Below the pieces are notes generated by a model. It searched no databases. It was not told the DNA's origin and saw only the letters and a list, made by a program, of their open reading frames with translations. Below, piece by piece: positions 45,870 to 56,850 of a stretch of 64,000 bases of DNA. Position numbers and translations under genes: made by a program. The first letter of the stretch is position 1, and every line of letters begins with the position of its first letter. Source of the stretch: Pseudomonas anguilliseptica (GTDB lineage Bacteria > Pseudomonadota > Gammaproteobacteria > Pseudomonadales > Pseudomonadaceae); the NCBI RefSeq assembly GCF_021375795.1, contig NZ_JAEIOI010000003.1:539402-603401 (forward strand). The letters are read 5' to 3'.

Positions 45870-46694
45870 TCAACCCTCAGCCAGCAGGCGGCGCAGTTCG
45901 GCCAATACCGGCGCGCTGGCCGGGCGCACGCCGCGCCAGAGGAAGAAAGCTTCGGCGGCCTGCTCGACCAGCATGCCCAGGCCATCCAGGGTACGTGCCG
46001 CACCGTGCTCGGCAGCCCAGCGGTTAAAGGCGGTCAATTCCTTGCCGTACATCATGTCGTAGCACAGGGTGTGGCCGGGCTGGATCAGACTGGGGGCAAT
46101 CGGCGGCAACTCACCAGCCAGGCTGGCCGAAGTGCCGTTGATGATCAGATCCACCGGCGCGTCGATCCAGTCATAACCGCTGGCCACCACGGGGCCCAAG
46201 TCGGCAAATTCGCGGGCCAGTTGCTCGGCCTTCTCCACCGTACGGTTGGCAATCACCAGCGCCGCCGGTTGCTCGGCCAGCAACGGCTCCAGCACCCCAC
46301 GCACCGCACCACCCGCGCCGAGCAGCAGGATGCGTTTGCCCTTGAGACTTACACCGGCATTCACCGTCAGGTCACGCACCAGGCCGGCGCCGTCGGTGTT
46401 GTCACCGAGTAGGCTGCCATCGGCAAGTTTCTTCACGGTATTCACCGCGCCGGCCCGGCGCGCGCGCTCGGTGAGTTCGTCGCAAAGGCGAAAGGCCTCT
46501 TCCTTGAACGGCACAGTGACGTTGCCGCCCAGGCCTTCGGCGAAGAAGGCGCGTGCATTCGCGGGGAAGTCGTCCAGCGGTGCCAGGCGTGCCTGATAGT
46601 CGAGCACCTGGCCGGTCTGCTCGGCGAACAAGCGATGAATCAGCGGCGATTTGCTGTGACCAATGGGGTTACCGAAGACGCAGTAGCGATCCAT
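45870..46694 (-). CDS. aroE: Shikimate dehydrogenase
   Basis: AroE reduces 3-dehydroshikimate to shikimate with NADPH. The 274-residue protein has the substrate site SKSPLIH, catalytic Lys in [15 protein letters not shown], and the Rossmann motif [11 protein letters not shown]. The ATG at 46694 has AAGGA six bases upstream and matches the usual start [14 protein letters not shown]; 38 further open codons are rejected. It follows hemF with a 97-base gap that contains a long palindrome, as in P. aeruginosa PA0024-PA0025. Confidence 0.96.
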   Translation of the reverse strand: MDRYCVFGNPIGHSKSPLIHRLFAEQTGQVLDYQARLAPLDDFPANARAFFAEGLGGNVTVPFKEEAFRLCDELTERARRAGAVNTVKKLADGSLLGDNTDGAGLVRDLTVNAGVSLKGKRILLLGAGGAVRGVLEPLLAEQPAALVIANRTVEKAEQLAREFADLGPVVASGYDWIDAPVDLIINGTSASLAGELPPIAPSLIQPGHTLCYDMMYGKELTAFNRWAAEHGAARTLDGLGMLVEQAAEAFFLWRGVRPASAPVLAELRRLLAEG

Positions 46695-46730
46695 GAATGA
46701 TCCTTGAAAACAGTTGCCGGCTTTGTGCAT

Positions 46731-46789
46731 GTAGGGTGCGCCGTGCGCACCGGATTGAATTGCAGAGTGGTGCGCATGGCGCACCCTAC
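46731..46789. repeat. Long palindrome between hemF and aroE
   Basis: Arms of 21 bases, GTAGGGTGCGCCGTGCGCACC (46731-46751, one base longer than quoted limits if joined) and its complement at 46769-46789, match at 20 of 21 positions around a 17-base loop. The structure starts two bases after the hemF stop codon. Such GTAGGGTGCGC repeats are common in Pseudomonas intergenic DNA. No T-run follows. Confidence 0.75.
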
Positions 46790-46791
46790 GC

Positions 46792-47806
<1,015 letters not shown>

Positions 47807-47882
47807 TGCAGACGATTGGATAACGGCACATTTCTGCCCCTACGGGCATCATCCAGGCATTCAATCGCGGAAGACTCTGAAA

Positions 47883-48860
47883 ATGGCCATGCGTATCCAG
47901 TTTAATCGTCACGGCGGCCCGGACGTCCTTGAATACACCGACTACAACCCCGCCGCCCCTGGCCCGAATGAAGTTCGGGTGCAGAACCAGGCGATTGGCC
48001 TGAATTTTATCGACACCTATTTCCGCAGTGGCCTGTATGCGCCACCAAGTTTGCCATCCAGCCTGGGCACCGAAGGCGCAGGCATCGTCGAGGCAGTGGG
48101 CTCGGCAGTCAGCGGCTTTCAGGTCGGCGACCGCGTCGCCTATGCCACCGGGCCGCTGGGCGCCTACAGCGAACTGCATGTGCTGCCGGCCGAGAAACTG
48201 GTGAAACTGCCGGATGCGATCAGCTTCGAGCAAGCGGCCGCCGTGATGCTCAAGGGGCTGACCGTGCAGTACCTGCTGCGCCAAACCTTCCCCCTGCAAG
48301 GTGGCGAAACCATCCTGTTTCATGCCGCCGCCGGCGGGGTTGGCTCCTTCGCCTGCCAGTGGGCGAAGGCACTTGGGGTCAAGTTGATCGGTACGGTCAG
48401 CTCGGCGGAAAAAGCCGCCCGCGCCAAAGCACAAGGCGCCTGGGCAACCATCGACTACAGCCATGAGAACGTTGCCCAGCGCGTGCTGGAACTGACCGAT
48501 GGCAAGAAATGCCCAGTGGTCTACGACGGCGTCGGCCAGGACACCTGGGAAACCTCGCTGGACTGTGTGGCCCCACGCGGCCTGCTGGTCAGTTTCGGCA
48601 ATGCGTCGGGCGCGGTCACCGGCGTCAACCTGGGCATCCTCGCGCAGAAGGGCTCACTGTTTGTCACCCGCCCAACCCTGGCCGGATATGCCGACACGCC
48701 TTCCCGACTGCAAAGCATGGCCGACGAACTGTTCGCCATGATCGCCAGCGGCCACCTGCAGGTGGAGATCAGCAACCGCTATGCGCTTAAGGATGCGGCG
48801 CTGGCGCAAAGCGCCCTGAGCGCACGGCAAACCACCGGCTCGACCATTCTGCTGCCGTAG
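47883..48860 (+). CDS. qor: NADPH quinone reductase
   Basis: The 325-residue zinc-free medium-chain reductase starts MAMRIQFNRHGGPDVLEY and carries the signature GLNFIDTYFRSGLY, NADPH motif HAAAGGVGSFACQWAK and a conserved RPTLAGY. It reduces quinones by one electron with NADPH. I chose the ATG at 47883, which gives standard length; upstream open codons fall in the control region. It is divergent from hemF and convergent with tsaC, matching PA0023. Confidence 0.93.
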   Translation: MAMRIQFNRHGGPDVLEYTDYNPAAPGPNEVRVQNQAIGLNFIDTYFRSGLYAPPSLPSSLGTEGAGIVEAVGSAVSGFQVGDRVAYATGPLGAYSELHVLPAEKLVKLPDAISFEQAAAVMLKGLTVQYLLRQTFPLQGGETILFHAAAGGVGSFACQWAKALGVKLIGTVSSAEKAARAKAQGAWATIDYSHENVAQRVLELTDGKKCPVVYDGVGQDTWETSLDCVAPRGLLVSFGNASGAVTGVNLGILAQKGSLFVTRPTLAGYADTPSRLQSMADELFAMIASGHLQVEISNRYALKDAALAQSALSARQTTGSTILLP

Positions 48861-48886
48861 ACCGTCAGCCGCTAGCTTTTGTTGCT

Positions 48887-49444
48887 TCAGGACGGACGGA
48901 TCACATCCCCACTGATCAGGTCACGAATCAGGCTCGGGTTCTTGCGGCCGCCCAACGCCCCACCCAACACCATGTCCAGCTGGCCGGGAAAGTACTGCTC
49001 GACGCGCAGACGCGACCGCGCAGACGGGCGACCTGCCGGGTTGGCCGAGGTCGACACCAGCGGCCCGGTCAGGCGACACAACGCCTGCACCTGCGGATGA
49101 TCACTGACGCGCAGTGCCACACTGCTGTGCTGGCCACCGATCCATTCGGGCAAGCGATTCTGATGCGGCACCAGCCAGGTGTTGGGGCCCGGCCAGCTGC
49201 CGGCCAGGCGCGCCAGCCAGATTTCCGGCAGGTCATCGAGAAGAAAGTCGAACTGTTCGATGTCAGCGGCGACCAGGATCAGGCCCTTGTGCACAGGCCG
49301 ATCCTTCAGCGCCAGCAAGCGCTCTACCGCCTCGTCATTCCAGGGATCACAGCCCAGCCCCCACACCGCCTCGGTCGGATAGGCAATCACGCCGCCATTG
49401 CGCACCACCCGTGCGGCTTGCTGTATCTGCCAGTTGCTAACCAT
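48887..49444 (-). CDS. tsaC: Threonylcarbamoyl-AMP synthase
   Basis: TsaC makes threonylcarbamoyl-AMP from Thr, bicarbonate and ATP for the t6A modification of tRNAs. The 185-residue YrdC domain has the catalytic KDRP motif in [29 protein letters not shown] at the N-terminus, and [18 protein letters not shown] precedes the start. It follows dprA by 41 bases on the same strand, matching PA0022. Confidence 0.95.
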   Translation of the reverse strand: MVSNWQIQQAARVVRNGGVIAYPTEAVWGLGCDPWNDEAVERLLALKDRPVHKGLILVAADIEQFDFLLDDLPEIWLARLAGSWPGPNTWLVPHQNRLPEWIGGQHSSVALRVSDHPQVQALCRLTGPLVSTSANPAGRPSARSRLRVEQYFPGQLDMVLGGALGGRKNPSLIRDLISGDVIRPS

Positions 49445-49485
49445 TCACTGCTCTCCACTGAACACCTGGCGGCAGTGTATCCAAG

Positions 49486-50601
49486 CTAAAGCGCGCGGCC
49501 CACCCAGCGACCATTTTCACAGGCAATGTGGCCTTCCAGTTCCAGCTCGGTCAGCGCCGCCAGCACCTCGGCCAGAGGCCAGCCACTGGCGACCACCAGC
49601 GCTTCGCTGCTATGCGGCGCGGCATGCAGTAAAGCCAGTAAAGGGTGGTTGAGCGACTCTGGCTTAAGCGCTGCGCTTGCGGGTGGCTGCGCCTGCCAGC
49701 CACGCAGCGCCTGGAGAATGTCCTCGATGCTTTCTACCAGCGTGGCACCTTCGCGGATCAACTGATGACAGCCACGGGCACCGGGATGATGAATCGAACC
49801 GGGAATCGCATACACCTCACGGCCCTGTTCGGCAGCCAACCGTGCAGTGATCAGCGAACCACTGGAGGGGCTGGCTTCCACCACCAGCACGCCCACAGAA
49901 AGACCGCTGATAATCCTGTTGCGCCGGGGAAAGTTACTTGCCTGCGGCGGACAATCCAGCGGTAATTCCGACACCAGCGCACCACCCTGGGCGACGATAT
50001 CGGCGGCGAGTTGCTTGTGCCGCGCCGGGTAAAGACACTGCAAGCCGGTGCCAAGCACCGCCACTGTCTTGCCATTGGCATCCAGTGCACCCTGGTGGGC
50101 CGCGCCATCGATACCCAAGGCCAAACCGCTGGTAATCACAAAACCACCGCCGGCCAGGCTGCGAGCAAAACTCTGCGCAGTATCCAGCCCTGGCCGCGAA
50201 GCGCGCCGACTGCCGACCATCGCCAGTTGCGGCTGCTCCAGCAGCGTCGGGTCACCTGCAACAAACAACAACGGCGGTGCATCCACCAGCTCGTCCAGCA
50301 ACCCTGGATAAATCACGTCATCCCACATCACCACGTGATGCGCATCATCTTCCAGCCAGACCAGACTTTGCGCGGCACGCTCACGCACCTCGGCGCAGCG
50401 CCGCGCCTCGCTGCACACCTGCGGCAAACCCAGGGAACGCCAGGCACTGGCCGGCGCACTGAGTGCGGCCGATGCGCTGTCGAAGGCACTGAGGAGTTTA
50501 CGAAAGCGCCGTGGACCCAGCTCCGGCAGGCAGTGCAAACGCAGACGCGCTTCCAGCTCGGCGGGGGAAACAGCAGGCGCAATAGCAGCAGAGTGCGACA
50601 T
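49486..50601 (-). CDS. dprA: DNA-processing protein DprA
   Basis: DprA (Smf) binds incoming single-stranded DNA and loads RecA in transformation. The 371-residue protein has an N-terminal SAM-like domain, the Rossmann-like DprA core (about 85-295; MVGSRRASRPGLDTAQSFA, ITSGLALGIDGAAHQGAL, VEASPSSGSLITARLAAEQGREVYAIPG, split by motif) and a C-terminal winged helix (about 315-370). The second ATG at 50601 is preferred because AAGGA lies eight bases before it. A terminator separates it from lysM upstream. Confidence 0.94.
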   Translation of the reverse strand: MSHSAAIAPAVSPAELEARLRLHCLPELGPRRFRKLLSAFDSASAALSAPASAWRSLGLPQVCSEARRCAEVRERAAQSLVWLEDDAHHVVMWDDVIYPGLLDELVDAPPLLFVAGDPTLLEQPQLAMVGSRRASRPGLDTAQSFARSLAGGGFVITSGLALGIDGAAHQGALDANGKTVAVLGTGLQCLYPARHKQLAADIVAQGGALVSELPLDCPPQASNFPRRNRIISGLSVGVLVVEASPSSGSLITARLAAEQGREVYAIPGSIHHPGARGCHQLIREGATLVESIEDILQALRGWQAQPPASAALKPESLNHPLLALLHAAPHSSEALVVASGWPLAEVLAALTELELEGHIACENGRWVGRAL

Positions 50602-50658
50602 GCGGATCATCCTTGATCAGTCGCGCCGCACGGGCGGCAAGAAATTCAGCAGGCAATA

Positions 50659-50684
50659 AAAAGCCCCGCATCGGCGGGGCTTTT
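50659..50684 (-). terminator. Intrinsic terminator after lysM
   Basis: AAAAGCCCCGC / GCGGGGCTTTT with an ATCG loop lies six bases past the lysM stop on the minus strand, followed by TTATTG. It separates lysM from dprA, so dprA-tsaC needs its own promoter or readthrough. Confidence 0.9.
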
Positions 50685-50689
50685 CAGTG

Positions 50690-51715
50690 TTACGGGTTAC
50701 GCACTTTGTCCATGATCGCCAGCGAGCGCGAGGCTCCCAGCACCAGGCCGTAGCTGAGCTTGTCGTAGGTGCGGAACACCATCAGCAGGCCCGCACGCTC
50801 GTCCGGAATTTTCACCGCTTCGCCGGTTACCCGGTCACGTACGGTTTCACCGGTCTTGTAGATGGCCAGTACGTTGCCTTCCTTCAAGCCATCACGGGCA
50901 CCCCTGTTGATGGTCACCACGTCGAACTGACCGATCTGGGTCACGCCGCGCGGCACATCGAGGATCACGCCATTGACCTCGCTGGCTGGCTCGCTCGGCA
51001 TAAAGGTCGAATTGATCGGACGCTCTTCGGTGGCAAACAGACGGTCGCCAAGGCGCACTTCCTGAGTCGAACGGGTCAGCACCATGGTGCCGACATCACC
51101 TTCTTCGGCGACAATCTCACCGGAACCGATATCATCGGCGTTGATCCCGAGGAACTCCTGGGTATCCGGATCGATGTAGGTTTTGCCCTGACGGAAGATG
51201 CCATAGGCCGGCGCGGCCTGGTCGAACTTGCCACGGGCATACACGCGATCACCCGCACCGCTGACCACCCGCTCGGCATTGCCGGCCACGATATAAGGCG
51301 CACCCTGGAACTGCTCAGGGGTATCGACAATGCGGTTGACCAGCAGGAAGCTGTTGATTGCCTCCAGCGGAATTGCCGGAATGGCTTCAGCCATCGGCGT
51401 GCTGCGAATTTGCGGCGACAGCTTGATGGTGCCGCGCGACTCGCCACGGTTAAGCATCAGGCGCGGTTGGCCATCGATGTACACCAGGCTCAGTTGGTCG
51501 CCCGGATAGATCAGATGAGGATTTTCCACCTGCGGGTTGGCGTGCCAGATTTCTGGCCACTTCCACGGCTGACTGAGAAATTTTCCGGAGATATCCCAGA
51601 GGGTGTCGCCTTTGACCACGGTGTAACGGTCTGGGTGACCGTCCTTGAGTTGCACTTCGGCCTGGGCCAAGCCGCCTGCGGCAAGCAGCAGCAGGGCGAG
51701 TAGTGATTTCCTCAT
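50690..51715 (-). CDS. LysM peptidoglycan-binding protein
   Basis: The 341-residue protein has a signal peptide (MRKSLLALLLLAAGGLAQA) and one LysM domain (about 30-80; YTVVKGDTLWDISGKFL), followed by about 250 residues of beta-rich sequence conserved with P. aeruginosa PA0020. It should be periplasmic or outer-membrane associated and bind peptidoglycan. The ATG at 51715 has AAGGGA upstream; ten extra codons from an earlier ATG would hide the signal peptide. It is divergent from def. Confidence 0.9.
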   Translation of the reverse strand: MRKSLLALLLLAAGGLAQAEVQLKDGHPDRYTVVKGDTLWDISGKFLSQPWKWPEIWHANPQVENPHLIYPGDQLSLVYIDGQPRLMLNRGESRGTIKLSPQIRSTPMAEAIPAIPLEAINSFLLVNRIVDTPEQFQGAPYIVAGNAERVVSGAGDRVYARGKFDQAAPAYGIFRQGKTYIDPDTQEFLGINADDIGSGEIVAEEGDVGTMVLTRSTQEVRLGDRLFATEERPINSTFMPSEPASEVNGVILDVPRGVTQIGQFDVVTINRGARDGLKEGNVLAIYKTGETVRDRVTGEAVKIPDERAGLLMVFRTYDKLSYGLVLGASRSLAIMDKVRNP

Positions 51716-51867
51716 GCGGTGAATCCCTTTATTATGTGTCTTCACGTGGAGCGCCCTAGCGCCGCGACGAAACCCAGTCGTGCTGCGGCGTGAAGCCGTT
51801 TTTCAATGCTGCTCATCATCTTAGCAGCGGATTTTGACTTTATTCCACAAGTGCATCACAAACGCAT

Positions 51868-52374
51868 ATGGCGATCCTGAATATCCTCGAATTTCCCGAT
51901 CCGCGCCTGCGCACCATCGCCAAGCCGGTGGACGTGGTCGACGACGCCTTGCGTCAACTGATCGATGACATGTTTGAAACCATGTACGACGCACCGGGCA
52001 TTGGCCTGGCTGCGACGCAGGTCAACGTGCACAAGCGCGTGGTGGTGATGGATCTGTCCGAGGACAAGTCCGAGCCACGGGTGTTTATCAACCCCGAGTT
52101 CGAGCCGCTGACCGAGGAAATGGATCAGTATCAGGAAGGCTGCCTGTCGGTGCCGGGTTTCTACGAAAACGTCGACCGCCCGCAGAAGGTCAAGATCAAG
52201 GCCCTGGATCGTGATGGCCAGCCCTATGAGCTGATCGCCGAAGGCCTGCTTGCCGTATGCATCCAGCACGAATGCGACCACCTCAACGGCAAGCTGTTCG
52301 TCGATTACCTGTCTACGCTCAAACGCGACCGCATCAAGAAGAAGCTGGAAAAGCAGCACCGCCAGCAGGCTTGA
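51868..52374 (+). CDS. def: Peptide deformylase
   Basis: Def removes the formyl group from nascent proteins. The 168-residue metalloenzyme has all three motifs: [17 protein letters not shown] (Cys ligand) and QHECDHLNG (two His ligands and catalytic Glu). It heads the def-fmt-rsmB-trkA group. A hairpin with a T-run lies between def and fmt. Confidence 0.97.
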   Translation: MAILNILEFPDPRLRTIAKPVDVVDDALRQLIDDMFETMYDAPGIGLAATQVNVHKRVVVMDLSEDKSEPRVFINPEFEPLTEEMDQYQEGCLSVPGFYENVDRPQKVKIKALDRDGQPYELIAEGLLAVCIQHECDHLNGKLFVDYLSTLKRDRIKKKLEKQHRQQA

Positions 52375-52387
52375 GCCACATCATTAC

Positions 52388-52415
52388 AAAGGCTTGCTGC
52401 GGCAAGCCTTTTTCT
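52388..52415 (+). terminator. Intrinsic terminator or attenuator between def and fmt
   Basis: AAAGGCTTGC / GCAAGCCTTT with a TGCG loop is followed by TTCTTT. It starts 14 bases after the def stop and ends 14 bases before the fmt ATG. It may end part of the def transcript ahead of fmt. Confidence 0.8.
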
Positions 52416-52428
52416 TTAGCGAGCCCCC

Positions 52429-53373
52429 ATGACTGAAGCACTGCGTATCGTGTTTGCCGGCACCCCGGAATTCGCCGCCGAGCACCTCAAAGCGCTGCTC
52501 GACAGCCAACACCAGATCATTGCTGTATACAGCCAGCCGGACCGCCCGGCAGGCCGCGGGCAGAAGCTCACACCCAGCCCGGTCAAGCAGCTCGCTCTGC
52601 AGCATGACATCCCGGTTTACCAGCCGCAGACCCTGCGCGACCCTGCCGCACAAGCCGAGCTGGCGGCGCTCAAACCCGATCTGATGGTGGTGGTCGCTTA
52701 CGGCCTGATCCTGCCGCAGGTGGTGCTGGATACACCGCGCCTGGGCTGTATCAACAGTCACGCCTCGCTGTTGCCACGCTGGCGTGGCGCCGCACCGATT
52801 CAGCGCGCAGTCGAAGCCGGCGATGCCGAAAGCGGCGTGACCGTGATGCAGATGGAAGCCGGCCTGGATACCGGGCCGATGCTGCTGAAAGTCAGCACCC
52901 CGATCTCGCCAGTCGATACAGGCGGCAGCCTGCACGACCGCCTCGCCAGCCTCGGCCCACAAGCAGTGATTGAAGCCATCACTGGCCTGGCCGATGGCAC
53001 GCTCAAGGGCGAGGTGCAGGACGACAGCCTGGCCACCTACGCGCACAAGCTGAACAAAGACGAAGCGCGCTTGGACTGGAACCGCCCGGCCGTGGAGCTG
53101 GAGCGCCTGGTACGCGCTTTTCATCCCTGGCCGATCTGCCATAGCGCCCTCGGTGGCGACGCCATCAAGGTGCATGCCGCTGAGTTGGGCGAGGGCAGTG
53201 GTACACCTGGCCGCATTCTCGCCGCCGATAAATCCGGCCTGACCGTGGCCTGTGGCGTAGGCGCATTACGCCTGACCCGCCTGCAATTGCCCGGCGGCAA
53301 GGCACTGGCCTTCAGCGACCTGTACAACAGCCGCCGCGAGCAGTTCGCCCCTGGCCTGGTGCTCGGGCAATGA
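52429..53373 (+). CDS. fmt: Methionyl-tRNA formyltransferase
   Basis: Fmt formylates initiator Met-tRNA with 10-formyl-THF. The 314-residue protein has the N-terminal Rossmann domain ([19 protein letters not shown]), catalytic region [18 protein letters not shown] and a C-terminal OB-fold domain (about 208-310). The ribosome site is weak (GCGAG). The stop overlaps the rsmB start (ATGA). Confidence 0.97.
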   Translation: MTEALRIVFAGTPEFAAEHLKALLDSQHQIIAVYSQPDRPAGRGQKLTPSPVKQLALQHDIPVYQPQTLRDPAAQAELAALKPDLMVVVAYGLILPQVVLDTPRLGCINSHASLLPRWRGAAPIQRAVEAGDAESGVTVMQMEAGLDTGPMLLKVSTPISPVDTGGSLHDRLASLGPQAVIEAITGLADGTLKGEVQDDSLATYAHKLNKDEARLDWNRPAVELERLVRAFHPWPICHSALGGDAIKVHAAELGEGSGTPGRILAADKSGLTVACGVGALRLTRLQLPGGKALAFSDLYNSRREQFAPGLVLGQ

Positions 53374-54683
53374 ACCCACGTCTGGCCGCCGCCCGCGCCC
53401 TGGCCAGCGTGCTGGCCGGCAAGGCTTCGCTGGGCAGCAGCCTGCCGCCGTTGCTGGACAAGGTCGAGCCGCGCGACCGTGGCCTGGCCCAGGATCTGGC
53501 CTTTGGCACTGCACGCTGGCAACCACGCCTGGCCCTGATCGCCGAAAAGCTGCTGCAAAAACCCTTCAAGGCCGCCGACCGGGATGTCGAAGCGCTGCTG
53601 CTGATCGGCCTGTACCAGCTGTTCTACAGCCGTATTCCCGCCCACGCCGCCATCGGTGAAACGGTGGCCTGCGTCGATAAGCTGAAAAAGCCCTCGCTCA
53701 AGGGTCTGCTCAATGCCGTGCTGCGCAACGCCCAGCGCGACGGCGAAAGCATTATCGCCAGCCTCGACCGTGATCCGGTGCTGCACACCGCCCACCCTCG
53801 CTGGTTGCAAAAAGCCCTGAAAGCCCAGTGGCCGGAACACTGGGAAAGCATCTGCGCGGCCAACAATGCTCATCCGCCGCTGATTTTGCGGGTCAACCGC
53901 CGCCTCGGCAGCCGTGATGACTACCTGGCGGAACTGCGCCGCGTCGGCTTTGAAGCAGAACCCTGCACCTTTAGCCGCGATGGCGTCCGCCTGCTGCAAG
54001 CTTGCGACGTGACCACCCTGCCGGGTTTCGGCGAAGGCCGTGTCAGCGTGCAGGACGAGGCGGCGCAACTGGCTGCCGAACTGCTCGACCTGGCGCCTGG
54101 CCAACGCGTGCTGGATGCCTGCGCCGCGCCCGGCGGCAAGACCTGCCACCTGCTCGAAGCCGAACCAGGGTTGAGCGGCGTAGTGGCGGTGGATCTGGAA
54201 GAAAAACGCCTGGTGCGCGTGCGCGAAAACCTCAAGCGCCTCAATCTGCAAGCCGAACTGTTTGCCGCCGATGGCCGCGACCTGGCTGCCTGGTGGGACG
54301 GCAAGCCGTTCCAGCGCATTCTGCTCGACGCACCGTGCTCCGCCACCGGGGTGATTCGCCGTCACCCGGATATCAAGCTGACCCGCCAGGCCGATGACAT
54401 TCCCGCCCTCGCGCAGCTGCAAGGCGAACTGCTGGACAGCCTGTGGCAGACCCTGGAGGTCGGCGGCATCCTGCTCTATGCCACCTGCTCGGTGATGCCG
54501 GCAGAGAACAGTGACAATATCGCCGCTTTCCTCGCCCGCACTCCAAGTGCCCGCGAGCTAGATATCGGCGGCCCGTTCGGTGTGCAAACGCCTCACGGTC
54601 GCCAGCTCTTCCCGCAAGTAGACGGCCATGACGGCTTTTACTATGCCAAGCTGATCAAAGTCGCCGCGACTCCCCGCGGCTAA
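53370..54683 (+). CDS. rsmB: 16S rRNA m5C967 methyltransferase
   Basis: RsmB methylates C967 of 16S rRNA with SAM. The 437-residue protein has an N-terminal NusB-like RNA-binding domain (about 1-135) and a C-terminal methyltransferase domain with [31 protein letters not shown] and [11 protein letters not shown], which hold the two conserved Cys residues. Its start overlaps the fmt stop, and trkA follows 12 bases later. Confidence 0.96.
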   Translation: MNPRLAAARALASVLAGKASLGSSLPPLLDKVEPRDRGLAQDLAFGTARWQPRLALIAEKLLQKPFKAADRDVEALLLIGLYQLFYSRIPAHAAIGETVACVDKLKKPSLKGLLNAVLRNAQRDGESIIASLDRDPVLHTAHPRWLQKALKAQWPEHWESICAANNAHPPLILRVNRRLGSRDDYLAELRRVGFEAEPCTFSRDGVRLLQACDVTTLPGFGEGRVSVQDEAAQLAAELLDLAPGQRVLDACAAPGGKTCHLLEAEPGLSGVVAVDLEEKRLVRVRENLKRLNLQAELFAADGRDLAAWWDGKPFQRILLDAPCSATGVIRRHPDIKLTRQADDIPALAQLQGELLDSLWQTLEVGGILLYATCSVMPAENSDNIAAFLARTPSARELDIGGPFGVQTPHGRQLFPQVDGHDGFYYAKLIKVAATPRG

Positions 54684-54695
54684 CGGAGCGATCCT

Positions 54696-56069
54696 GTGAA
54701 GATCATCATTCTCGGTGCCGGCCAAGTCGGTGGCACCCTGGCGGAACACCTGGCCAGTGAAGCCAACGACATCACCGTGGTCGACACCGACGGTGACCGT
54801 CTGCGTGACCTCGGCGACCGCCTGGATATTCGCACCGTGCAAGGCCGTGGTTCGTTCCCGACAGTGCTGCGCCAAGCAGGCGCGGACGACGCCGACATGC
54901 TGGTGGCGGTGACCAACAGCGATGAGATCAACATGATCGCCTGTCAGGTGGCCTACAGCCTGTTCCATACCCCGACCAAGATTGCCCGGGTGCGCGAGGC
55001 GGCCTACCTGACGCGCAGCGGCTTGTTCAGCAACGAGTCGATTCCGGTCGACGTGCTGATCAGCCCCGAGCAGGTGGTGACCAACTACATCAAGCGCCTG
55101 ATCGAGTACCCCGGTGCCTTGCAGGTCATCGACTTCGCCGAAGGCAAGGCCCAGTTGGTGGCGGTGCGTGCTTACTACGGCGGCCCGCTGGTCGGTCAGC
55201 AGCTGCGTCAGCTGCGCGAGCACATGCCCAATGTCGACACCCGCGTGGCGGCGATCTTCCGTCGCAACCGGGCGATCATGCCGCAGGGCGACACGGTGAT
55301 CGAGGCCGATGATGAAGTGTTCTTTATCGCCGCCAAGGCGCACATCCGTGCGGTGATGAGCGAAATGCGCCGCATGGAAGACAGCTACAAGAAGGTGGTG
55401 ATCGCCGGTGGCGGGCATATCGGCGAACGCCTGGCCGAAGCCATCGAAAGCCGCTACCAGGTAAAGATCATCGAAATGAACCCGGCACGCTGCCGCTACC
55501 TCTCGGAAACCCTCGACAGCACCATCGTGTTGCAAGGCAGTGCCTCAGACCGCGATCTGCTGGTGGAAGAGAACATCAGCGACGCCGACATCTTCCTCTC
55601 GCTGACCAACGACGACGAAGCCAATATCATGTCCTCGTTGCTGGCCAAGCGCCTCGGCGCGCGCAAGGTGATGACCCTGATCAACAACCCGGCCTACGTC
55701 GACCTGGTACAGGGCGGCGAGATCGACATCGCCATCAGTCCGCAGTTGGCGACCATCGGTACTCTGCTGACCCACGTACGCCGTGGCGATATCGAAAGCG
55801 TGCACTCCCTGCGCCGTGGCGCAGCCGAAGCCATCGAGGCTATCGCCCACGGTGATGCCCGATCAAGCAAGGTGGTCGGCCGCGCCATCAAAGACATCGC
55901 CCTGCCGCCAGGCACCACCATCGGCGCGATCATCCGCGACGAAGAAGTGCTGATCGCCCACGACGTCACGGTGATCGAATCCGGTGACCACGTGATCCTG
56001 TTTCTGGTCGACAAGAAATACATCCGTGATGCTGAGCGGCTATTCCAGGTCGGCCTGACCTTCTTCTAA
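54696..56069 (+). CDS. trkA: Trk potassium transport regulatory protein TrkA
   Basis: TrkA is the cytoplasmic NAD(H)-binding ring subunit that gates Trk K+ uptake. The 457-residue protein has two tandem RCK units, each with a Rossmann motif: [13 protein letters not shown] (about residues 6-18) and [13 protein letters not shown] (about 238-250), plus RCK_C regions. It starts with GTG. The dispersed repeat begins directly at its stop codon. The TrkH or TrkG membrane subunit is not in the window. Confidence 0.96.
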   Translation: MKIIILGAGQVGGTLAEHLASEANDITVVDTDGDRLRDLGDRLDIRTVQGRGSFPTVLRQAGADDADMLVAVTNSDEINMIACQVAYSLFHTPTKIARVREAAYLTRSGLFSNESIPVDVLISPEQVVTNYIKRLIEYPGALQVIDFAEGKAQLVAVRAYYGGPLVGQQLRQLREHMPNVDTRVAAIFRRNRAIMPQGDTVIEADDEVFFIAAKAHIRAVMSEMRRMEDSYKKVVIAGGGHIGERLAEAIESRYQVKIIEMNPARCRYLSETLDSTIVLQGSASDRDLLVEENISDADIFLSLTNDDEANIMSSLLAKRLGARKVMTLINNPAYVDLVQGGEIDIAISPQLATIGTLLTHVRRGDIESVHSLRRGAAEAIEAIAHGDARSSKVVGRAIKDIALPPGTTIGAIIRDEEVLIAHDVTVIESGDHVILFLVDKKYIRDAERLFQVGLTFF

Positions 56070-56155
56070 GAACCAGTCTCGGATCTGCTGCGTGTCGACG
56101 ATACTGCGTTAGAAATGGCCTCGCTCTAGTTCGCGAGCTCCGAAACAGGTTCTAA
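56070..56155. repeat. Dispersed palindromic element, internally deleted copy
   Basis: This 86-bp copy begins GAACC one base after the trkA stop and ends GGTTCTA. Its ends form inverted repeats (about 12 of 15 match). Reverse-complemented, it aligns with the 40094-40222 copy outside an internal gap. The gap is bounded in the long copy by CGAG at 40124-40127 and 40180-40183, so exactly 56 bases are missing here. Confidence 0.8.
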
Positions 56156-56174
56156 ACAGTAAAGGGAATATTCG

Positions 56175-56504
56175 ATGAGCACAGAAGCCCTGGAGAAGAT
56201 GCTGGCCAAGGGAATGGACAACGCCCTGCTGCGCTTCGGCCTGGGCAAGGGCTATCTGGATGCGGCTGAGTTCGCCAGGGCGGCGGAGCATTTGCAGCGC
56301 TGCGTTGAGTTCGATGCGCAGTATTCAGCTGCCTGGAAGCTGCTCGGTCAGGCGCTGAACAAGCAGGGCTTGCAGGATCAGGCACGAACGGCCTGGATGC
56401 AGGGATTACAGGCGGCAGAACAGAAGGGCGACAAGCAGGCCGGCAAAGAGATTGCGGTGTTTCTCAAACGGCTGGAAAAGCTCGCCCAGAAGCCCGCCGA
56501 CTAG
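56175..56504 (+). CDS. Small tetratricopeptide-repeat protein
   Basis: The 109-residue protein contains about two TPR units (LGKGYLDAAEFARAAEHLQRCVEFDAQYSAAWKLLGQAL, here shown as its consensus positions W and A). It starts with MSTEALEKML after a good AAGGGA site. TPR units mediate protein-protein contacts. It has no signal peptide. Its last four bases overlap the stop of the convergent PilZ gene. Confidence 0.8.
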   Translation: MSTEALEKMLAKGMDNALLRFGLGKGYLDAAEFARAAEHLQRCVEFDAQYSAAWKLLGQALNKQGLQDQARTAWMQGLQAAEQKGDKQAGKEIAVFLKRLEKLAQKPAD

Positions 56505-56770
56505 TCGTTCTGGATAAAGCGCAGGCCAACGCCCAGCGGCTCAACGCGCACCACTTCCAGAGTAAGGACCGGTGCCTCCATCGGCAGGCCCTGTACTTGA
56601 CCCTGCACCTGCTCGCCCATGGCCAGCATGTTTTGCGCCTGATCCATCAGCACATACACGCCACATTCGGAAATATCCCGAGTGGTGACCATCAGCTCAC
56701 CGTGCACCGGGTGATCGATGCGCAGGCGTACCTTGAGGGGGGTGCGGACATTCTTTCGACTATTGCTCAT
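56501..56770 (-). CDS. PilZ-domain c-di-GMP binding protein
   Basis: The 89-residue protein is a single PilZ domain with both c-di-GMP motifs: RKNVR near the N-terminus (RxxxR) and DISECGVYV (DxSxxG). It matches P. aeruginosa PA0012 in size and place between trkA and htrB. It likely acts as a c-di-GMP receptor on an unknown partner. It runs towards the TPR gene with a four-base overlap. Confidence 0.9.
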   Translation of the reverse strand: MSNSRKNVRTPLKVRLRIDHPVHGELMVTTRDISECGVYVLMDQAQNMLAMGEQVQGQVQGLPMEAPVLTLEVVRVEPLGVGLRFIQND

Positions 56771-56850
56771 GCGCCGTCCGTTCGAGTTGTTCTTGGCAGA
56801 CTAGTCGAGAGCCGACCCCACCTGCAACTTGAGTCCGCTCTACGACCGCC

